Below, in pieces: positions 41,240 to 50,666 of a stretch of 64,000 nt of DNA (its first letter is position 1; each line of letters begins with the position of its first letter). This stretch comes from Hyphomonas adhaerens MHS-3 (GTDB taxonomy: Bacteria; Pseudomonadota; Alphaproteobacteria; Caulobacterales; Hyphomonadaceae). The stretch covers positions 1-64,000 of the forward strand of contig NZ_ARYH01000001.1 of assembly GCF_000685235.1 (NCBI RefSeq), read 5' to 3'. The notes beneath the pieces were generated by a model, which was not told the origin of the DNA, searched no databases, and saw only the letters and a list, made by a program, of their open reading frames with translations. Position numbers and translations under genes: made by a program.

Positions 41240-42142
41240 ATGAAGACAGACGCCCTGCGCACCCCGGATGAGCGATTTTCCGGCCTGCCCGGCTGGCCGT
41301 ATGCCCCGCATTATGTGGACGACCTGCCGGGCTATGAAGGCCTGCGCGTACACTATGTGGATGAGGGGCCGCAAAACGCCGTGCGCACATATCTATGCCT
41401 GCACGGCCAGCCCTCCTGGTCTTATCTCTACCGCAAGATGATCCCGGTCTTCCTCGACTCCGGGGCCCGTGTGATCACGCCGGACTGGCTGGGCTTCGGC
41501 CGCTCCGACAAGCCGGTGGCGGATGAGACATATACGTTCCACTTCCACCGCAACATGATGATCGAACTGGTGAAGCGGCTGGATCTTCAGCAGGTGACGC
41601 TGGTCTGCCAGGACTGGGGCGGCCTGCTGGGCCTGACCCTGCCGCCGGACATGCCGGACAGGTTTGAACGGCTGATCGTGATGAACACCACGCTCGCCAC
41701 GGGCACCTCGCCCAGTGACGGGTTCAATGCCTGGAAAGCCTACAGCGCTTCCCAGCCAGACATGGACGTCGCCGCCCTGATGAAGCGGGGCACGCCGGTC
41801 CTGTCCGATGCCGAAGCGGCGGCCTATGGCGCCCCCTTCCCGGACGCGACCTACAAGGCCGGTGTGCGGCGCTTCCCCGAACTCGTCATGGTCGAGCCGG
41901 GCATGGAAGGCGTGGAGACATCGCAACGGGCTGCGGATTGGTGGGCCCGGGACTGGCAGGGCGAAACCTTCATGGCCGTTGGCGGGGCCGATCCGGTACT
42001 CGGCCCGCCCGTCATGGAAAAACTGCGCGCTCAGATCCGCGGCTGTCCCGAACCGATGATCATCGAAGAGGCCGGCCATTTCGTGCAGGAATGGGGCGCG
42101 CCGGTCGCGCGCGCCGCTCTGGAAGCCTTCGGGGAGTTGTAA
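41240..42142 (+). CDS. Haloalkane dehalogenase (alpha/beta hydrolase, DhlA-like subfamily)
   Basis: Protein of 300 residues. The oxyanion segment LCLHGQPSWSYLYRKM lies near residue 54, the nucleophile aspartate in VCQDWGGLLG near residue 124 with the adjacent halide-stabilising tryptophan, and a second candidate tryptophan in FNAWKAY near residue 165. The catalytic acid is likely the aspartate of GGADPVLGP near residue 252 and the base is the histidine of EAGHFVQEWG near residue 278. This placement of the acid after the cap fits HLD-I (DhlA/DmmA-side) enzymes, which hydrolyse carbon-halogen bonds. The natural substrate is unknown. GGGAG precedes the ATG; a small membrane gene follows directly. 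Confidence 0.85.
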   Translation: MKTDALRTPDERFSGLPGWPYAPHYVDDLPGYEGLRVHYVDEGPQNAVRTYLCLHGQPSWSYLYRKMIPVFLDSGARVITPDWLGFGRSDKPVADETYTFHFHRNMMIELVKRLDLQQVTLVCQDWGGLLGLTLPPDMPDRFERLIVMNTTLATGTSPSDGFNAWKAYSASQPDMDVAALMKRGTPVLSDAEAAAYGAPFPDATYKAGVRRFPELVMVEPGMEGVETSQRAADWWARDWQGETFMAVGGADPVLGPPVMEKLRAQIRGCPEPMIIEEAGHFVQEWGAPVARAALEAFGEL

Positions 42143-42144
42143 TC

Positions 42145-42537
42145 GTGAACGACCTTCTTGCAGCCTGGCAATCGGATGTCGCACGGCAACCCCAATGGGT
42201 TCAGCATTGGCTGGACATCATGGTGATCATTCTCGGCGGTTTCTCCATCGTGTTCAGCCTCGTCAGGGTCGAGGCCCGCTGGGTGCTGGCCGGTTTCATG
42301 CTGGGCGCCATCACCATGCTGGGGCTCTACAGCCAGATTGGCTATTCGCGGCTGCTGGGCCTGGCCCATGTGATCTTCTGGACACCGGTGCTGGTCTACC
42401 TGCTCCGCCGGCGGGATCGGTGGCGCGTGAAGGAGACCTGGTCCGGCAAATGGATCATCCTGGCCGTCACGACACTGACGATCTCGCTCGTCTTCGACTA
42501 TACCGACGTCATTCGCTGGGTCCTGGGCGCGCGTTGA
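42145..42537 (+). CDS. Small polytopic membrane protein of unknown function
   Basis: Protein of 130 residues starting at a GTG, supported by GGGGAG eight bases upstream, and beginning two bases after the dehalogenase stop. Four hydrophobic segments are visible (near residues 22-42, 44-62, 66-82 and 100-120), with a short basic loop (LRRRDRWRVKET) between the last two. I do not recognise a family. Its tight spacing to the dehalogenase suggests co-transcription. Confidence 0.7.
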   Translation: MNDLLAAWQSDVARQPQWVQHWLDIMVIILGGFSIVFSLVRVEARWVLAGFMLGAITMLGLYSQIGYSRLLGLAHVIFWTPVLVYLLRRRDRWRVKETWSGKWIILAVTTLTISLVFDYTDVIRWVLGAR

Positions 42538-42581
42538 ATCAACAGATGCCGTGGCCGCCAGTCTGGCCTAGAATAAGCGGC

Positions 42582-43025
42582 ATGACCGATTCTCCCCTCC
42601 GTCCCGGAGCAGGCTGTGGCGCCGCCATTCTCGATGACGAGGGGCGCCTGCTCCTGATCCAGCGCCTGAAAGAGCCGGAAGCCGGCGCATGGGGCCTGCC
42701 CGGCGGCAAGATCGATTTCGGGGAACGCGCCGAAGACACGGCCCGCCGTGAAATCGAGGAAGAGCTCGGCATCGTCATCGAACTGACGCGCCTGGCCTGT
42801 ATCTCGGAAATCATCGGCGGGGGCGATGGCCTTCACTGGGTGTCGCCGATCTTCGAGGCCCGCATCGTTTCAGGAGAGCCACGCATCATGGAACCCGAAA
42901 AACATGGCGGGTGGGGCTGGTTTACCCGGGACGACCTGCCGGACCGTCTGACCTCGCCGGCGATCACATTCCTCGACAGGACTGCAAATGGGGCATGGCA
43001 GCCCGCTCTGAAGCAGTCTTTATAG
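42582..43025 (+). CDS. Nudix hydrolase
   Basis: Protein of 147 residues. The Nudix box is complete, running from GGKIDFGERAEDT to ARREIEEELGI near residues 39-63, with the REUXEEXGU core that binds the metal. It starts GAAILDDEGRLLLIQRLKEP and has a C-terminal half suitable for a specificity loop. It hydrolyses a nucleoside diphosphate linked to another moiety; the substrate is unknown. An ATG 12 codons earlier is possible. It lies in a same-strand run from the dehalogenase to the YdcF-like gene. Confidence 0.88.
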   Translation: MTDSPLRPGAGCGAAILDDEGRLLLIQRLKEPEAGAWGLPGGKIDFGERAEDTARREIEEELGIVIELTRLACISEIIGGGDGLHWVSPIFEARIVSGEPRIMEPEKHGGWGWFTRDDLPDRLTSPAITFLDRTANGAWQPALKQSL

Positions 43026-43032
43026 GTTGGGC

Positions 43033-43653
43033 ATGCGCTGGCTTCGCCGAATCGTTTTCTGGCTGATCATCCTGGATCTGGCCGCGACCGCCCTCTTCTG
43101 GGGCGTCAGCCGTTTCATGGACCAGTCGAGAGCACTGACCGGCGGCACGGGCGTCGTCTTCTATACCGACAATAACAAGGACGCGGCGGCGCGAATCGCG
43201 AAGGCGGTGAACCTGCTCAAGGCCGGCAAGCTGGACCGGCTTTACATGGTTGGCGGACACCGTCCGCAGGAGGGATGGCTCGGCAGCCAGGAAATGGCGC
43301 TGATCGCTGCGCGCGGTTCCGGCCTTGGCGGGCGCATCTCCGCCGATGTGGAAAGCCGGGACACGATCTCCGGCCTGAAGAACCTCGCCCGCAACGCCAA
43401 GACCAAAGCGCCCGGCGAAATCGTGTTTGTTTCCAACTGCATGCAGGTGATCCGGGCCAAGGTGATCTACAATGCCCAGCCCGACCACCAGCCAAGCGTG
43501 ATGGGCGCCTGTCCGCCCGGCGATCTCAATCCGCTCGATATCTGGCGGCGCGCCCATTACGAGGCCGGTGCCTGGGTTCTGTATGCGATGCCCGCGGGCT
43601 GGCGGGATGCGGTACTGGACCGGCTGCGGGGCGCCGACGCTCCCACCGAATAA
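43033..43653 (+). CDS. Membrane-anchored DUF218/YdcF-like protein
   Basis: Protein of 206 residues. The start MRWLRRIVFWLIILDLAATA gives a single N-terminal anchor near residues 5-25; an in-frame TTG two codons earlier is less likely. The outer domain follows the DUF218/YdcF pattern: GVVFYTDNNKDAAARIAKAV, LYMVGGH and RDTISGLKNLARNAKTKAPG, ending in HYEAGAWVLYAMP. Such proteins occur in envelope polysaccharide and murein metabolism, but the reaction is not established. It begins seven bases after the Nudix stop. Confidence 0.7.
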   Translation: MRWLRRIVFWLIILDLAATALFWGVSRFMDQSRALTGGTGVVFYTDNNKDAAARIAKAVNLLKAGKLDRLYMVGGHRPQEGWLGSQEMALIAARGSGLGGRISADVESRDTISGLKNLARNAKTKAPGEIVFVSNCMQVIRAKVIYNAQPDHQPSVMGACPPGDLNPLDIWRRAHYEAGAWVLYAMPAGWRDAVLDRLRGADAPTE

Positions 43654-43835
43654 ATTTTGTCCGAAATCGGCACATCAGCGCCTTTGGACGATCCGGGTGC
43701 GCCGCACCATGCAAATAAATCAAACAAGCGGTTCCGTCACAGGCACAAATGTTGCAGATTTTGTTCGGGTGAGCCAAACGAGCGCACGAATTGCGCTGGG
43801 GAATAAGCATTATAAAGGCAGGAACAGAGGCCAAA

Positions 43836-45428
43836 ATGAGCGATACTGTAGCGATCCTTGGAAACCTGGGGATTGAGCCAAAATCCGTCCGCAAAAACTG
43901 GAACGAAGCACGTCTCTACGAGACCTCCGTTGCAACGGGCGAAGCACGCGTCGCTGAGGGCGGCCCTCTTGTCGTGGAAACCGGGCAGCACACCGGCCGT
44001 TCCGCCAAGGACAAGTTTACCGTCCGCGACGAAACAACCGAAAACACGGTCTGGTGGGACAATAACGCCGCGATGACGCCGGCGCAGTTCGATGTCCTCT
44101 TTGAAGACTTCAAGGCCCACCTCGCCGACAAGGACGTGTTCGCCCAGGAATTGTTTGGCGGCGCCGACCTGTCCCACCGCCTGCCGGTGACCGTCGTGAC
44201 AGAATATGCCTGGCACTCCCTGTTCATCCGCCACCTTCTGCGCATTCCGGAAGCCGGCGAATACGAGAATTTCGACTCGCAGTTCACGATCATCAACTGC
44301 CCGAGCTTCCGTGCTGATCCGGAACGCCATGGCTGCCGGTCCGAAACCGTGATCGCCGTCAACTTCGCCAAGCGCATGGTCCTGATCGGCGGCACCTCTT
44401 ACGCCGGTGAGACAAAGAAGTCCGTCTTCACGGCCCTCAACTATTACCTGCCGGCCAAGAAGGTCATGCCGATGCACTGCTCGGTGAACACCTCACCGGC
44501 CGATGACGCCGCCATCTTCTTCGGCCTGTCGGGCACCGGCAAGACGACCCTTTCGGCCGATGCCAGCCGCATCCTGATCGGCGACGACGAGCATGGCTGG
44601 TCGGAAAACGGCCTCTTCAATTTCGAAGGCGGCTGCTACGCCAAGATGATCAAGCTCTCGGCCGAAGCCGAACCGGAAATCTTCGCCACGACAAAGCAGT
44701 GGGGCACGGTCCTCGAAAACGTGGTGATGGATGCGGCAACCCGCGAACTGGACCTCGACGACGCCACGCTCGCCGAGAACTCCCGCGGCGCCTACCCGAT
44801 CTCGGCCATTCCGAACGCGTCCCTGTCGGGCCGTTGCGGCCAGCCGAAAAACCTCATCATGCTGACAGCTGACGCTTTCGGCGTGATGCCGCCGATTGCC
44901 AAGCTGACCCCGGCCCAGGCGATGTATCACTTCCTGTCCGGCTACACCGCCAAGGTCGCCGGCACCGAGAAAGGCATCACCGAACCGACGGCGACCTTCT
45001 CCACCTGCTTCGGCGGTCCGTTCATGCCGCGCCATCCGTCCGAATACGGAAACCTGCTGCGCGAACTGATCGGCAAGTATGACGTGAATTGCTGGCTGGT
45101 TTCCACCGGCTGGACGAGCGGTCAGTACGGCACCGGCCACCGCATGCCGATCAAGGCAACCCGTGCCCTGCTGAACGCCGCCCTCGACGGGTCACTGAAC
45201 GATGTCGAATTCCGCGAGGACGAAACCTTCGGCTTCCTCGTTCCGGTTTCCGTGCCGGGGGTCGATTCAAAGATCCTCGATCCGCGGTCGACCTGGGATG
45301 ATGGCGCCGCCTATGACAAGCAGGCCGCGAAACTGGCCGACATGTTCGTCGAGAACTTCGCCAAGTTCGAGAGCTATGTGGACGATGCCGTGAAGGCAGC
45401 GGCCCCGAAGGCGAAAGTCACGGTCTGA
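43836..45428 (+). CDS. pckA: Phosphoenolpyruvate carboxykinase (ATP)
   Basis: Gluconeogenic enzyme of 530 residues converting oxaloacetate and ATP to PEP, CO2 and ADP. The start [20 protein letters not shown] has GAGG five bases upstream. The kinase-1a P-loop [13 protein letters not shown] lies near residue 230, the preceding region has GETKKSVF and [11 protein letters not shown], and the kinase-2 region follows with [12 protein letters not shown] strong -10-like TATAAA lies at 43811-43816. A terminator follows. It lets the cell grow on acids and amino acids, which suits the acyl-CoA and amino-acid genes nearby. Confidence 0.96.
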   Translation: MSDTVAILGNLGIEPKSVRKNWNEARLYETSVATGEARVAEGGPLVVETGQHTGRSAKDKFTVRDETTENTVWWDNNAAMTPAQFDVLFEDFKAHLADKDVFAQELFGGADLSHRLPVTVVTEYAWHSLFIRHLLRIPEAGEYENFDSQFTIINCPSFRADPERHGCRSETVIAVNFAKRMVLIGGTSYAGETKKSVFTALNYYLPAKKVMPMHCSVNTSPADDAAIFFGLSGTGKTTLSADASRILIGDDEHGWSENGLFNFEGGCYAKMIKLSAEAEPEIFATTKQWGTVLENVVMDAATRELDLDDATLAENSRGAYPISAIPNASLSGRCGQPKNLIMLTADAFGVMPPIAKLTPAQAMYHFLSGYTAKVAGTEKGITEPTATFSTCFGGPFMPRHPSEYGNLLRELIGKYDVNCWLVSTGWTSGQYGTGHRMPIKATRALLNAALDGSLNDVEFREDETFGFLVPVSVPGVDSKILDPRSTWDDGAAYDKQAAKLADMFVENFAKFESYVDDAVKAAAPKAKVTV

Positions 45429-45453
45429 ACCTGATCAACCCTATCTGAAATTG

Positions 45454-45484
45454 AGCGCCGCCTGCCCCCAGGCGGCGCTTTTTT
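45454..45484 (+). terminator. Intrinsic terminator of pckA
   Basis: An 11-bp perfect stem (AGCGCCGCCTG and CAGGCGGCGCT, loop CCCC) ends in six Ts at 45479-45484, 26 bases after the stop. Confidence 0.92.
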
Positions 45485-45639
45485 GCATTCCTGTCCCTCA
45501 TATGCACCTCTCTCCAGCGTTACCGGGGTAAAATTTGCCGTGATTTCCTGCCGTTTACGCAAACGGAAGGGCTGGCGCTTCGCGAATTGGCCTATTAGGG
45601 TGCGGCGCAACAATCACTGCAGTCCTTGGAGGGAAATCC

Positions 45640-46848
45640 ATGCGTGAAGCCGTTATCGTTTCTTATGCTCGTACGGGCATGGCCAAAGCCAACCGCGGGA
45701 GTCTGAACGACACCCACGGCATCACCATGGCGGGCCACGCCATCAAGAGCGCCATTGACCGCGCCGGCATCGAAGCAGGCCTGATCGAGGACGTGTTCCT
45801 CGGCACCGCCCAGCCCGAAGGCGCCACTGGCCACAACGTCGCCCGCAACGCTGCCCTCTGGGCTGGCTGCCCGTCGACCACGTCCGGCGCCACGGTCAAC
45901 CGTTTCTGCTCGTCCGGCCTGCAAGCCATCGCCATGGCGGCGCATTCGGTCATCAATGAAGGCGCACCGGCAGCGATCGGCGGCGGCGTCGAGTCGCTCT
46001 CGCTCGTTTCCCGCTCGGGCCACATGAACACCTTCCGCTACACGGAAGAGGAACTCATGAAAAAATGGCCGGCGATCTGGATGACCATGATCGAGACCGC
46101 CGAAATCGTCGCAGACCGCTATGGCGTCAGCCGCGAAGACCAGGACCGTTACTCCGCTGAATCCCAGAAGCGCACCGCCGCCTTCCAGGAATCCGGCAAG
46201 ATGGCCGAAGAGATCGTGCCGCTGAAAACCCGCATGAAAATGGTCAACAAGGAAACCGGCGAAGAGTCCTATCAGGACGTCGTCTGCGACAAGGACGAGT
46301 GCAACCGTCCCGGCACGACCTACGAAACCCTCGCTGGCCTGAAGCCGGTCTTCTCGGGCGGCATGGTCGTCAAGGAAGGCAAGTACGTCACCGCTGGTAA
46401 CGCATCGCAGCTGTCCGATGGCTCGGCCGCCGTGGTCGTCATGGAAGCTGCCGAAGCTGCCAAGCGCGGCCTGACCCCGATGGGCCGTTTCGTCGGCTTC
46501 AACGTTGCCGGTTGCGATCCGGACGAGATGGGCATCGGCCCGGTCTTCGCTGTGCCGCGCCTGCTGGAGCGCCATGGCCTGACCGTTGACGATATCGACC
46601 TGTGGGAACTGAACGAAGCCTTCGCCTCGCAGTGCCTCTACAGCCGCGACCGTCTGGGCATCGACCCGGAGAAGTACAATGTGAATGGCGGCTCGATCTC
46701 GATCGGCCACCCGTTCGGCATGACCGGCGCCCGCTGCACCGGCTCCATCCTGATGGAAGGCAAGCGCCGCGGCGCCAAATGGGGCGTTGTCACCATGTGT
46801 ATCGGCGGCGGCATGGGCGGCGCCGGCCTGTTCGAGATCTACAGCTAA
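45640..46848 (+). CDS. Acetyl-CoA acyltransferase (thiolase)
   Basis: Thiolase of 402 residues. The nucleophilic cysteine lies in NRFCSSGLQAIAMAAH near residue 90; the other family motifs are NEAFASQC near residue 328, GHPFGMTGAR near residue 358 and CIGGGMGGAGLFE at the end. It cleaves 3-ketoacyl-CoA or condenses acetyl-CoA; its side of that balance is not clear. GGAGGG precedes the ATG. It stands as a single gene between two terminators, without a partner 3-hydroxyacyl-CoA dehydrogenase. Confidence 0.93.
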   Translation: MREAVIVSYARTGMAKANRGSLNDTHGITMAGHAIKSAIDRAGIEAGLIEDVFLGTAQPEGATGHNVARNAALWAGCPSTTSGATVNRFCSSGLQAIAMAAHSVINEGAPAAIGGGVESLSLVSRSGHMNTFRYTEEELMKKWPAIWMTMIETAEIVADRYGVSREDQDRYSAESQKRTAAFQESGKMAEEIVPLKTRMKMVNKETGEESYQDVVCDKDECNRPGTTYETLAGLKPVFSGGMVVKEGKYVTAGNASQLSDGSAAVVVMEAAEAAKRGLTPMGRFVGFNVAGCDPDEMGIGPVFAVPRLLERHGLTVDDIDLWELNEAFASQCLYSRDRLGIDPEKYNVNGGSISIGHPFGMTGARCTGSILMEGKRRGAKWGVVTMCIGGGMGGAGLFEIYS

Positions 46849-46870
46849 AGCGTCTCGACACCTGTTACCA

Positions 46871-46897
46871 AAGGCCCCGGTATTTACCGGGGCCTTT
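46871..46897 (+). terminator. Intrinsic terminator of the thiolase gene
   Basis: Twelve paired bases, AAGGCCCCGGTA and TACCGGGGCCTT (46885-46896), form the stem with a tight apex, followed by TTTTT. Confidence 0.9.
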
Positions 46898-46901
46898 TTC
46901 G

Positions 46902-46946
46902 TTGTAACGAGACTGTAACAGTAGTGTCATCAAACTTGAATTTAAT
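46902..46946 (+). promoter_or_regulatory. Pho-box-like tandem repeat and promoter before the porin gene
   Basis: Three 7-base units, TTGTAAC (46902-46908), CTGTAAC (46913-46919) and GTGTCAT (46924-46930), are separated by exactly four bases each, the 11-bp periodicity of PhoB boxes. A -10-like TTTAAT (46941-46946) lies ten bases beyond the last unit, the usual spacing. A second -10-like TATATC lies at 46961-46966. Phosphate control of the porin is inferred. Confidence 0.55.
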
Positions 46947-47002
46947 CGTCACAAATTTTCTATATCTCCCGCAAAGTTCTGTAGGTCGCGGAGAGATTCC
47001 CG

Positions 47003-48172
47003 GTGATTCCCCAATTCTTCGCGCGTATCTGCGCGGCCTCGCTTCTGGCGCTTGCATTCACGGCCTCCCCGGCGCTTGCAGAGGACTGGGCGCCTGAGGT
47101 CTTCGGGCGACTACAGTATGACTATACCAGATCAAGCGGCGACGAGTCCGGCTTTGACCTTGACCGCGGCGAGCTTCGAACCGGCCGCATCGGACTAAGC
47201 GCCAAACGCGGCGACACGAAGCTGAAGGCGGAACTGGCCCTCAACAATGATGGCAATGCCGAACTCACCGATGCCTACATAAAGCAGGCGCTGGGCAAGT
47301 CCGGCTGGGACGTACGGGCCGGGCAGTTCAAGACGCAGAACTCCCTGGACGAGCAATCCTCCGGGCGCTTCCTGGTCTTCTACGAGCGGGCCGCCTTCAC
47401 CGATGCGTTCGGGTTCGACCGCCGCGTGGGGGTGCAGCTGGAAAACCGTGGACAGCGCCATTCAGTCTATGCCGGCGTGTTTGCTGAAAACGCCAATGAC
47501 ACGGCCTTCGCCGGCGGTCATGCGGCGGCGGTCCGGTATGTGTTCACCCCCGTCCAGACCGAGTCCCGTCTGCTGCATTTCGGTGTGTCATTGCGCTGGC
47601 GCGAGGCGGGGGACGCCGACTTCCGGTACCGGCAGCGGCCTGTCTCCCACGAAGCGGGCGCGATCCTTGCGACGCCAAAATTTGCCAGCGATGACCTGTT
47701 CGGTGGCGTCGAAGCGGCCTGGATCGACGGGCCCGTCTGGCTTGCGGGCGAATATGGCCAGCTGCGCGCAAACCGGACGGCGGGACCGGATGCGACCTAT
47801 GCCGGCGGCTATACCGAAGCCGGCTATGTATTCGGCGGCCGCCGGACCTATGATCACAACAAGTTCCGCCGTCCGGAGGTCGCCCGGCCCGTCACGGCAG
47901 GCGGGCCCGGCGCGCTGATCCTGGCCGCGCGGGCGGACTGGCTGGACCTGTCGGACAGGGCAGCCGATGGCGGCCAGCTGACCACATTCACAATCGCGGC
48001 GGACTGGTTTGCCACGTCTCATGTCCACGCAGGCATAAACCTGTACCGGGCCGAGGCGGATCTGGGGTCGACCTCCTCCGGGCTCGCCCCGGCCTTCGCC
48101 GCCTACCGGCTGGCGGGTGGAATGTCTGAAGACGTCACCGGCGCCAGCCTGAGGATACAATTCGACTTCTGA
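47003..48172 (+). CDS. Outer-membrane porin of the phosphate-selective OprO/OprP type
   Basis: Protein of 389 residues starting at a GTG with GGAGAG seven bases upstream. A signal peptide ends at SPALAEDW. The mature part has the OprO/P pattern: FGRLQYDYTR, ELRTGRIGLSAKRGDTKLKA, AYIKQALGKSGWDVRAGQFK and YERAAFTDAFGFDRRVGVQL, with a C-terminal IQFDF whose final phenylalanine fits a beta-barrel. Such porins take up phosphate or polyphosphate. The tandem Pho-box-like sequence upstream supports that role. A monocistronic layout is likely. Confidence 0.8.
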   Translation: MIPQFFARICAASLLALAFTASPALAEDWAPEVFGRLQYDYTRSSGDESGFDLDRGELRTGRIGLSAKRGDTKLKAELALNNDGNAELTDAYIKQALGKSGWDVRAGQFKTQNSLDEQSSGRFLVFYERAAFTDAFGFDRRVGVQLENRGQRHSVYAGVFAENANDTAFAGGHAAAVRYVFTPVQTESRLLHFGVSLRWREAGDADFRYRQRPVSHEAGAILATPKFASDDLFGGVEAAWIDGPVWLAGEYGQLRANRTAGPDATYAGGYTEAGYVFGGRRTYDHNKFRRPEVARPVTAGGPGALILAARADWLDLSDRAADGGQLTTFTIAADWFATSHVHAGINLYRAEADLGSTSSGLAPAFAAYRLAGGMSEDVTGASLRIQFDF

Positions 48173-48282
48173 TTCCGCGGTCCGCTGCATCGGCTGTGAA
48201 TAGCTTTCCTCATCGCTCTCCTTAGTTCCGGGTCGGGCCAATCCTCACTAGGTAGCTGGAAACGCTCGAAGGAACGGCCCGA

Positions 48283-48984
48283 ATGATCCGCACTTTTCTG
48301 TCCACCGCCGCCATGATCGCCCTTGTCAGCGCCTGCAGCCCGGCAGAGACCGCGGATGCGCCAGCAGACACCGCTGCCCCGGCGAAGGCCGCAGAAGCTG
48401 TCCTGCCGGCAGATGCCACCGGCTTCATCACGGCCAATCCCCTGCCCCTGGCGGAAGACGGCAGTGTGCGCAAAGACGATTATGGCCGTCCCTATGAATA
48501 CGCCTTCCTGGGCAAGACGCTGCCGCACTTCACCGGCACGATGCTGGACGGTTCGGCGTTCGATTCCGACGACCTGACCCAATGGACCGTGATCGATGTC
48601 TGGGGCCTCTGGTGCAGCGACTGCCAGGCCGACGCGCCTTACGCGGCCGCACTTTCGACCGCCATCAACCAGGATCCGGACCTCGACTTCCTGTCCATCC
48701 ATGTGCCCGCCAGCGCGGCGCGGGCGACCCCGGAAGAGATGTACAAGAAATATGGCTCGATCGACGCCTATTTCGCCGAGAAGGGCTATTCCTATCCGGT
48801 GGTGATCGACTCTGACGCAAGCCTGCGCGACACGCTCAAGATCAACTGGACGCCCTCTTACCTTCTCGTCTCGCCGGACGGTGTGGTGAAGGGTTATCGC
48901 AGCGAATTTTCCGCCGCCAAGGGCGAACCGGTGAAGGATTTCCTGAAAGACGTCGCCCGCGTGAAGGCCGAGCAGCAGGGATAG
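48283..48984 (+). CDS. Thioredoxin-like (TlpA/redoxin) lipoprotein
   Basis: Protein of 233 residues. A lipoprotein signal ends at ALVSAC, followed by an Ala/Pro-rich linker. The thioredoxin-like fold starts near residue 82 (FTGTMLDGSAFDSDDLTQWT) and carries the redox motif WCSDC inside VWGLWCSDCQADAPY near residue 112. A cis-proline is likely in NWTPSYLLVSPDG near residue 192. It probably reduces or oxidises periplasmic disulfides, or protects against oxidants. AAGGAA precedes the ATG. It follows the porin by about 110 bases. Confidence 0.85.
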   Translation: MIRTFLSTAAMIALVSACSPAETADAPADTAAPAKAAEAVLPADATGFITANPLPLAEDGSVRKDDYGRPYEYAFLGKTLPHFTGTMLDGSAFDSDDLTQWTVIDVWGLWCSDCQADAPYAAALSTAINQDPDLDFLSIHVPASAARATPEEMYKKYGSIDAYFAEKGYSYPVVIDSDASLRDTLKINWTPSYLLVSPDGVVKGYRSEFSAAKGEPVKDFLKDVARVKAEQQG

Positions 48985-49175
48985 GTTTCCGCGGCGCGTC
49001 TGACTGGCCCGGAAAGACACAACCAGGCGTCGCACCTGCCCCGTTCCGGCACCACTTGCCAGCGCAGCCACCACGGGATGCGTTTCCTGGCCCGAATCTT
49101 GATGGAGCATTTGAACAATCGGCCTGCACGGGCTAACTGGTAGGTGCCGGACAGGGAAACGGGAGACTCCCCGGA

Positions 49176-50654
49176 ATGCTGCATCCTTCGACCAAACGCC
49201 TCATCGACAAGCTCGATGAGATGACCCGCAAACAGCGGGTCGGCTGGGAAGAAAGCGACAATGGCTCGATCAAGCACGATACCGAAGGGTATCGGGTGAC
49301 GCTGACGGCTGCGCCGCACTCCCTGCTGCTGACAGACACGCTGGGCCGCGAAATAGAGACCTGCACGCCAGAGGACTTCGCTGGCGAAACTGATGCCAAC
49401 GGGCAGCCCTACACAGACTTCATCGAAGCGCTGTACCGGGAAGCGCACCGCCATGCGCGCGGCGCCGAAAAGGCGATCTCTGCCCTCCTTAGCAGCCTCG
49501 ACGAGGCAGACACGGAAGACGTTGCCGAGGCCGAAGTGGCGGGACCCCTGGCCGGGCCGGAAAGCTTCGAGCATGCCGAGGATGAGGGCGACGAGTCCTA
49601 CCCGCTGGAAGACCACGAGTTGCCTGAGCCGGAATATGAAGGTCAGGCCGACATGCAGGCCGCCATCGCCGCAATGGCTGACCAGATGAGCGAGGCCCCG
49701 CCCGCCGCAGCGCAGGGGGAAGAAAGCCACGAGCCGGCCCCCGCCCCAGAGCCTGAGCCTGAGATCATCACGGAAACACAACCCTACGCCCCCTTCGCGG
49801 GATCATCGGACACGGCCCGCCCCTATGCCGTTGCAGCGGAATTCGCCGCGCCCGCCGCTACCGACCCGGCGCAGCTTGCCGATGAGCCTGCAAGCGAAGC
49901 CGCAGAAGCGGACTCCGCCGCCGAAGAACCGTTCAGCGAGGAAAACTCCGTCTGGGAAACGATCCGCAATGCCAGCGGCGAGGCGGAGGCCCCTGCGGCA
50001 GATCCCGGACCTGCCAGCGAAACACCGGCGCCCGCCGAGGCGGAGGATGCACATACGGACGCGCCCGACGCTCCTGCCTCCCGGCCGTCTCCCGTATTTG
50101 GCTCTGCCCTGTTCAACAACAATCTGAACGACCTCAGCCAGTCCCGCGAGCCGGACGCTGAAGCGGCGCCAGAGGCTGCACCTGAAGCCACATCGGAACC
50201 AGCGCCCACACCAGAGCCGGAGCCGGAGCCCCAGCCCGAACAACCGGCGCCCCGCAGCTTCAGCCTGTCAGGGATCACATCCGGCTTTGGCCTCGGATCG
50301 ACGCATTCAGCCCATCGCGTCCAGCCGGACACGCCGTCTGAGGCGGCCGAACCGGCCCAGCGCGGACTGATCGATGGCACGGTGGACCTGCCGGATACGC
50401 TGCCAGACGCGCTGCCGGAAGACGCCGCCGCGCCGACGGACGAGTGGCGGATGGAGCAGGATGAGGAGTTCGGTTTCACCGAAGAAGACCTGATGCCGGG
50501 CGTGCCGGCCAAGCCCCTGCCCGCCGTCACGGATGCCGCGCCTGAAACGCCTGAACCGGAAGCGCCTGCGGAAAAGCCCGAGCCGGAAACCAATCGGGAC
50601 TCCGGGTCCGAACACCCCACGCGGCCAGCCCGGCGGTTCAATCCCTGGAATTGA
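49176..50654 (+). CDS. Protein of unknown function with acidic, proline/alanine-rich region
   Basis: Protein of 492 residues. Residues 1-110 look folded (MLHPSTKRLIDKLDEMTRKQ, then WEESDNGSIKHDTEGYRVTL and TDTLGREIETC). Residues about 110-480 are low complexity, rich in Glu, Ala and Pro, with runs such as EPEPEPQPEQPAP, and suggest an extended or disordered stalk. The C-terminus, RRFNPWN, is basic and aromatic and could be a docking tail. There is no signal peptide or membrane segment. I recognise no family. It converges with trkH, 12 bases away. Confidence 0.55.
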   Translation: MLHPSTKRLIDKLDEMTRKQRVGWEESDNGSIKHDTEGYRVTLTAAPHSLLLTDTLGREIETCTPEDFAGETDANGQPYTDFIEALYREAHRHARGAEKAISALLSSLDEADTEDVAEAEVAGPLAGPESFEHAEDEGDESYPLEDHELPEPEYEGQADMQAAIAAMADQMSEAPPAAAQGEESHEPAPAPEPEPEIITETQPYAPFAGSSDTARPYAVAAEFAAPAATDPAQLADEPASEAAEADSAAEEPFSEENSVWETIRNASGEAEAPAADPGPASETPAPAEAEDAHTDAPDAPASRPSPVFGSALFNNNLNDLSQSREPDAEAAPEAAPEATSEPAPTPEPEPEPQPEQPAPRSFSLSGITSGFGLGSTHSAHRVQPDTPSEAAEPAQRGLIDGTVDLPDTLPDALPEDAAAPTDEWRMEQDEEFGFTEEDLMPGVPAKPLPAVTDAAPETPEPEAPAEKPEPETNRDSGSEHPTRPARRFNPWN

Positions 50655-50666
50655 CCGGTGTCCTGA

